DNA of 64,000 bases, from the NCBI GenBank assembly GCA_900112995.1, contig FONU01000011.1:62001-126000 (forward strand), given 5' to 3'. Within the stretch, counting starts at the first letter, position 1; every line of letters begins with the position of its first letter. The DNA comes from [Lactobacillus] rogosae. Its GTDB lineage: Bacteria; Bacillota; Clostridia; Lachnospirales; Lachnospiraceae. Both the position numbers and the translations under genes were made by a program. The notes below the pieces were generated by a model. That model made no database searches. It was given only the letters and a program-made list of their open reading frames with translations, and was not told the DNA's origin. This document shows, piece after piece, positions 59,497 to 64,000 of this stretch.

Positions 59497-61092
59497 ATGT
59501 CAGATATTACAAGTGAAATTAAGAAAAGAAGGACATTTGCAATCATATCCCACCCGGATGCTGGTAAGACAACACTTACTGAGAAGTTCTTGTTATATGG
59601 TGGTGCTATTAATCTTGCTGGTTCTGTAAAGGGTAAGAAGACAGCGAAACACGCAGTATCAGACTGGATGGAGATTGAGAAGGAAAGAGGTATCTCTGTA
59701 ACATCTTCAGTACTTCAGTTTAATTATGATGGATATTGCATTAATATTCTTGATACACCTGGACACGAAGATTTCTCAGAGGATACTTATAGAACTCTTA
59801 TGGCTGCTGACTCAGCCGTAATGGTTATAGATGCTTCAAAGGGTGTTGAGAAACAGACTATTAAGCTTTTTAAAGTATGTGTTATGAGACATATTCCGAT
59901 CTTTACATTTATTAATAAAATGGATAGAGAAGCCAACGACCCATTCGAGCTTCTTGATGAGATAGAAAATGTACTTGGAATTGCTACTTGTCCTATCAAC
60001 TGGCCTATAGGCTGTGGTAAGGCATTTAAGGGTGTATATGACAGAAAGCAGAAAGAGGTATCACTCTTTAAGGCGGCAATGAATGGACAGAAGGAAGTAG
60101 ATACTAAGAATATATCAATAGATGATGATGAGCTTAAGGCAGAGATTGGTGATGATTACTGGGCTAAGCTTGAAGAAGATGTAGAACTCTTAGATGGTGC
60201 AAGTGCAGAATTTGATCTTGCCAAGGTTCAGGCAGGAGATTTAACACCTGTATTCTTTGGTTCAGCACTTACTAACTTTGGTGTAGAGACATTTTTACAG
60301 CATTTCCTTGATATGACTACATCACCACTTCCACGTAATTCGTCAGTAGGTCTTATAGACCCATTTAAGGAAGATTTCTCTGCTTTTGTATTTAAGATAC
60401 AGGCTAATATGAATAAGGCACATAGAGATAGAATTGCATTTATGCGTATATGTTCAGGAAAGTTCACTGCCGGTATGGAAGCTAACCACGTTCAGGGTGG
60501 CAAGAAGATAAGGCTTTCACAGCCACAGCAGATGATGGCACAGGAAAGACACATTGTAGAAGAAGCTTATGCAGGAGATATAATAGGTGTATTCGATCCG
60601 GGTATATTCTCAATAGGTGATACTATATGTACTTCTAATAAGAAGTTCCAGTTTGATGGAATTCCTACATTCGCACCGGAACATTTTGCAAGAGTAAGGC
60701 AGATTGATACAATGAAGCGTAAGCAGTTCATTAAGGGAATAAGCCAGATTGCACAGGAAGGTGCTATTCAGATATTTCAGGAATATAACACTGGAATGGA
60801 AGAAATTATTGTCGGCGTTGTCGGTGTACTTCAGTTTGAAGTTCTTGAATACAGACTTAAGAATGAGTACAATGTAGATATAAAGTTAGAGCCGCTTCCA
60901 TATGAACATATCAGATGGATTGAAAATCCAGAAGAAGTTGATGTGAACAGAATTGTCGGTACTTCTGATATGAAAAAGATTAAAGACCTTAAGGGCAATC
61001 CGTTATTGGTATTTGCTAACAGCTGGTCAGTTAATATGGTGCTTGAACGTAATGAGGGACTTAAGTTATCTGAGTTTGGAAAGAACAACTAA
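59497..61092 (+). CDS. prfC: peptide chain release factor 3
   Basis: 531-residue translational GTPase that recycles RF1/RF2. G1 is SHPDAGKTTLTE, the switch region is near ERGISVTSS, G3 is ILDTPGHEDF and G4 FINKMDR. The length and the C-terminal domain match RF3 and not EF-G. AATGGAG precedes the ATG. Single gene with a 132-bp spacer after addA. Confidence 0.96.
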   Translation: MSDITSEIKKRRTFAIISHPDAGKTTLTEKFLLYGGAINLAGSVKGKKTAKHAVSDWMEIEKERGISVTSSVLQFNYDGYCINILDTPGHEDFSEDTYRTLMAADSAVMVIDASKGVEKQTIKLFKVCVMRHIPIFTFINKMDREANDPFELLDEIENVLGIATCPINWPIGCGKAFKGVYDRKQKEVSLFKAAMNGQKEVDTKNISIDDDELKAEIGDDYWAKLEEDVELLDGASAEFDLAKVQAGDLTPVFFGSALTNFGVETFLQHFLDMTTSPLPRNSSVGLIDPFKEDFSAFVFKIQANMNKAHRDRIAFMRICSGKFTAGMEANHVQGGKKIRLSQPQQMMAQERHIVEEAYAGDIIGVFDPGIFSIGDTICTSNKKFQFDGIPTFAPEHFARVRQIDTMKRKQFIKGISQIAQEGAIQIFQEYNTGMEEIIVGVVGVLQFEVLEYRLKNEYNVDIKLEPLPYEHIRWIENPEEVDVNRIVGTSDMKKIKDLKGNPLLVFANSWSVNMVLERNEGLKLSEFGKNN

Positions 61093-61124
61093 ATTGCAGA
61101 TTTAATAAGGAACAAGGTGATTAG

Positions 61125-63155
61125 ATGAACGTAAGCTACAGAGAGATTATAAAAAAAGCAGTAGCCATAGTACTTATGGCAGTCATTCTTGTATGTATGG
61201 TGACAGGATTTTCGTATACATTTACCGCTAAAGCAGATGATACAATTATTGCTACAGGTTATGTTAATTATGATGTAACAAGCCTTAGAATAAGGACAGC
61301 ACCTGTTAATGGAAGTGTAATTACTAAAGTAGATGGTGGATTTAAGTTCGATATATACGAAGAAGTGAATACGAGTGCGACATATAAGTGGTACAGCATA
61401 GGTTTTTATCTCAATGGTGAATACACAAGAGGATATATAACATCAGAGTATACTACCAGGGAAGCAAAGTCAGATTATACACCAGATAATAATTTTGAAG
61501 ATTATCTTGAGGCACAGAATTTCCCGGCTTCCTACAGGGAAAGCTTAAGGCAGCTTCACAGTGCATATCCATTATGGGTATTTGTAGCAGACCATAATGG
61601 AAGGGACTGGGATACTATGGTTAATGCCCAGAATGTATTAGGACGAAGCCTTATATACAGTTCGGCAGATGCTTCGTGGAAGTCTACGGCTGATGGCTGT
61701 TATGACTGGAATACAGGTGAGTATACAGAGCTTGACAGTGGTGGCTGGGTTCAGGCATCTGAGGGACTTGTGAAATATGCACTTGACCCAAGAAACTTTC
61801 TTGATGATACATACATATTTATGTTTGAAAGTCTTTCTTATGACTCATCAGTACATAATATAGACGGTGTGCGCAATATTATAAGCGGAACATTTATGGA
61901 GAATTCAAGCCACAATCTTGACGGCTATGACTATGCTTCACTGCTTATGTATGCAGGTGAAGTATCCAAGGTAAGCCCATATCACCTTGCAACAAGAATT
62001 ATTCAGGAACAGGGTGCAGACGGACGAGGCAACCAGATATCTGGAAATGTAAGCGGATACGAGGGCTATTATAATTATTACAGCCAGAACGCATATGCAA
62101 GCGGCGGTCTGTCAGCAGTCCAGAATGGTTTGAAATATGCCAGACAGACCGACAGCTCTAATATGAGGCCTTGGAATTCGCGTTACAGGGCTGTTGTAGG
62201 TGGTGCTGTCAATCTTGGAAAATGGTACATTAACAAGGGTCAGGATACTATATATTATGAGAAGTTTGATGTTAAGAACTTCTCACACCAGTATATGACT
62301 AATGTGCTTGCACCAAGGTCAGAAGCGACAAGGGCTAAGAAGGCATATAGTTCATACACGCTTAATAATACAACATTTAAGTTTAACATTCCGGTATATG
62401 ATAATATGCCATCGTCAAGATGTATAATACCAGATGGCAACCAGAGTGCGAATAACAGGCTTAGTTCATTATCAGTAGATGGTTATACATTAACTCCTAC
62501 ATTTTCATCTGATAATACTGATTACAGTCTCATTGTAGAAAATGATATTACAAGTGTTAATGTATCGGCAGGACTTATAGATGGCAATGCAACAGTAAGC
62601 GGACGTGGAAGCCACAGCTTAAGCGTTGGCAATAATGTAATCAATATTACTGTAACGGCTGAAAATGGTGACATAAAGACATATGTAATAAATATAACAA
62701 GAAAGTCTGCACAATCTGGTGGTAATACAGATGGTTTTAAGACAGATTATAATGTCGATTCATCAAAGAAGATAATGACTAAGATAGGTGTCGGAAGTCA
62801 GGCATCAAGTGTTCTTGATAATGTATCATACAGCAATGGCTGTTATGGAAAAATATTAAAGAATGACGGAAGCGAGAGAGGCGACACAGTAGTTACTGGT
62901 GATAAGTTAGTTGTATACAAGGCAGACGGAAGTGTATATGATGAATATTCTATAGTTATATATGGAGATGTTAATGGTGACGGAGTTATAGATTTATATG
63001 ATTTCGTTGCTATTAAGAGAGCAGTTCTTGGAATTGGACAGCCACAGGGCAGTTATAAAGAGGCTGCGGATATTAACAGGGACGGAGTTATAGATTTGTA
63101 TGATTTCGTTGCTATTAAAAGACACATATTAAATATAGGATATATCCAGCAGTAG
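61125..63155 (+). CDS. secreted glucosaminidase-like protein with C-terminal dockerin
   Basis: 676 residues. A signal peptide (about 1-38) is followed by an SH3-like domain (about 45-110), a glucosaminidase-like region (about 120-410, with HLATRIIQEQGADGRG and NYYSQNAYASGG, as in wall-degrading LytG-type enzymes), a cadherin-like beta sandwich (about 440-530), and a type I dockerin with two calcium loops at the end (DVNGDGVIDLYDF and DINRDGVIDLYDF). It probably cuts peptidoglycan or binds the surface and attaches to a cohesin. AAGGTG precedes the ATG. The next gene encodes a cohesin-like domain. Confidence 0.82.
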   Translation: MNVSYREIIKKAVAIVLMAVILVCMVTGFSYTFTAKADDTIIATGYVNYDVTSLRIRTAPVNGSVITKVDGGFKFDIYEEVNTSATYKWYSIGFYLNGEYTRGYITSEYTTREAKSDYTPDNNFEDYLEAQNFPASYRESLRQLHSAYPLWVFVADHNGRDWDTMVNAQNVLGRSLIYSSADASWKSTADGCYDWNTGEYTELDSGGWVQASEGLVKYALDPRNFLDDTYIFMFESLSYDSSVHNIDGVRNIISGTFMENSSHNLDGYDYASLLMYAGEVSKVSPYHLATRIIQEQGADGRGNQISGNVSGYEGYYNYYSQNAYASGGLSAVQNGLKYARQTDSSNMRPWNSRYRAVVGGAVNLGKWYINKGQDTIYYEKFDVKNFSHQYMTNVLAPRSEATRAKKAYSSYTLNNTTFKFNIPVYDNMPSSRCIIPDGNQSANNRLSSLSVDGYTLTPTFSSDNTDYSLIVENDITSVNVSAGLIDGNATVSGRGSHSLSVGNNVINITVTAENGDIKTYVINITRKSAQSGGNTDGFKTDYNVDSSKKIMTKIGVGSQASSVLDNVSYSNGCYGKILKNDGSERGDTVVTGDKLVVYKADGSVYDEYSIVIYGDVNGDGVIDLYDFVAIKRAVLGIGQPQGSYKEAADINRDGVIDLYDFVAIKRHILNIGYIQQ

Positions 63156-63179
63156 TGACTGCAAGAAGAGAGGACATAT

Positions 63180-64000
63180 ATGAATAAGGTTAAAAAGATA
63201 ATTTCAGCACTGCTTATTATATGTATGTGTGCTGTAATGGCTTTTGTGAATAAGACAGATATATTAGCGGCAGGAACAGCAAGAGTATCAATTGGTTCAG
63301 CAAGTGGTACGGTAGGCGATACAGTATCCATAGATGTGTCAATCAGTGCATCGAGCGGAATAGGCGGAGCTACAATATATGTATCCTATGACCCATCAAT
63401 ATTAGCATTAAGCGGAAGCTCAAGTAATTCGGGAACTGCGATGGTCAGCTTTATGGACGAAAGTACAGCAAGCAGCCAGTCAAAGACAATAACATTTAGG
63501 ATTATCGGAGCTGGTACTTCAAGCCTTAATGTTATAGGTGATTCCAAGGTTATTGATATAGATATGCAGGCGTGCAGTATATCCAAATCGTCAGGTTCAG
63601 TTACAGCTTCTGCACCAGCTTCATATTCATCAGATAATACATTAAGTTCATTACAGATAAGTCCTGGTGTGTTATCTCCAGCATTTTCACCAGATGTAAC
63701 TACTTATACAACATCTGTTGGTGCTGACTGTGCAAGCCTTACAGTAAGTGCAGTTCCTAATGATTCAAAGGCAACTGTAAGCGTATCTGGCAAGAGAATG
63801 GATCCAGGATTTAACACAACAACAATTACTGTAACAGCAGAAAATGGCAGTAAAAGAACTTATACAATAAAGACAACCAAGGAAACTAATTCAGCTTCTA
63901 ATGAAAATAATCAGGCAACAGGTTCGGACTCATCTAATGGATCAACAGACAATAATAATGATATTCCTGATGTGCAGGATCCTAACAGTGAAGCAATACA
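63180..64000 (+). CDS. secreted cohesin-like protein (3' end beyond window)
   Basis: About 273 codons are visible and the frame runs off the window. A signal peptide (about 1-31) is followed by a cohesin-like module (about 34-145: VSIGSASGTVGDTVSIDVSI and YVSYDPSILALSG), a cadherin-like sandwich (about 150-230) and a Ser/Asn/Asp-rich linker. GAGAGGACAT precedes the ATG. 24 bp after the dockerin gene; the same cadherin-like motif (TVTAENG) occurs in both. A cohesin next to a dockerin suggests a small surface complex. The cohesin call rests on fold signature only. Confidence 0.75.
   Translation, partial: MNKVKKIISALLIICMCAVMAFVNKTDILAAGTARVSIGSASGTVGDTVSIDVSISASSGIGGATIYVSYDPSILALSGSSSNSGTAMVSFMDESTASSQSKTITFRIIGAGTSSLNVIGDSKVIDIDMQACSISKSSGSVTASAPASYSSDNTLSSLQISPGVLSPAFSPDVTTYTTSVGADCASLTVSAVPNDSKATVSVSGKRMDPGFNTTTITVTAENGSKRTYTIKTTKETNSASNENNQATGSDSSNGSTDNNNDIPDVQDPNSEAI

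Overview
This window reads as chromosome from a low-GC, Gram-positive, gut-type Lachnospiraceae bacterium, most like Lachnospira ([Eubacterium]) eligens. The assignment is inferred from gene content and style, not from a search. Supporting signs are strong GGAGG or AATGGAG ribosome binding sites, sigma-A promoters, a perfect CIRCE element, class 1B PyrD/PyrK, AddAB instead of RecBCD, KduD of pectin breakdown, stand-alone CheX/CheY proteins, and dockerin and cohesin modules. Almost all genes are on the + strand.

Layout. 0-5.8 kb: a partial transglutaminase-like lipoprotein (minus strand), an OGG1-type glycosylase, CIRCE-groES-groEL, and a MATE exporter. 5.9-8.3 kb: a TIR-domain protein with a low-complexity linker and two tandem C-terminal domains, followed by a small membrane protein. 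8.4-15.8 kb: guaB, CheX-like and CheY proteins, a TruA homologue with an altered active site, argS, a GT2 glycosyltransferase and kduD. 16-24.6 kb: a YcxB-like gene (minus), then a GGDEF-EAL gene overlapping the first gene of a pyrimidine operon (pyrC, pyrF, a second dihydroorotase, pyrK, pyrD). 24.7-34.6 kb: phosphate genes (pstSCAB, a PHP gene, phoU, a Pho-box-like repeat, a Na/Pi cotransporter, a PhoB/PhoR-like pair). 34.8-37.2 kb: a second MATE exporter and an HTH-Uma2 fusion.

37.3-42.3 kb is an AT-rich accessory island. It begins with an enolase pseudogene, then carries an AgrA-like regulator convergent with an AgrC-like kinase, a 44-residue double-glycine pheromone-like peptide, a class II bacteriocin precursor, two small proteins and a C39-peptidase ABC exporter cut off early in its membrane domain. 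The regulator gene and the peptide gene share a 21-bp-spaced direct repeat upstream, which fits autoinduction. 42.4-51.5 kb returns to housekeeping genes: pyrE, small membrane proteins, VanZ, an M29 aminopeptidase, purE-purM-purN-purD and hisS. 51.6-64 kb: an anchored secreted protein (minus), addB-addA, prfC, a secreted glucosaminidase-like protein ending in a dockerin, and a partial cohesin-like protein.

The strongest candidate for something undescribed is a pair of structured intergenic elements of about 140-146 bp (16157-16296 and 25955-26100). They share nearly invariant blocks but have different sequences in the middle of a 20-21 bp terminal stem, and pairing is kept in both. They also share inner hairpins and a small hairpin with a GNRA-type loop (GAGA in one, GTAA in the other). 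Neither has an obvious ORF. They look like a structured RNA family or a non-autonomous mobile element. No tRNA, rRNA, CRISPR array or complete insertion sequence was recognised.
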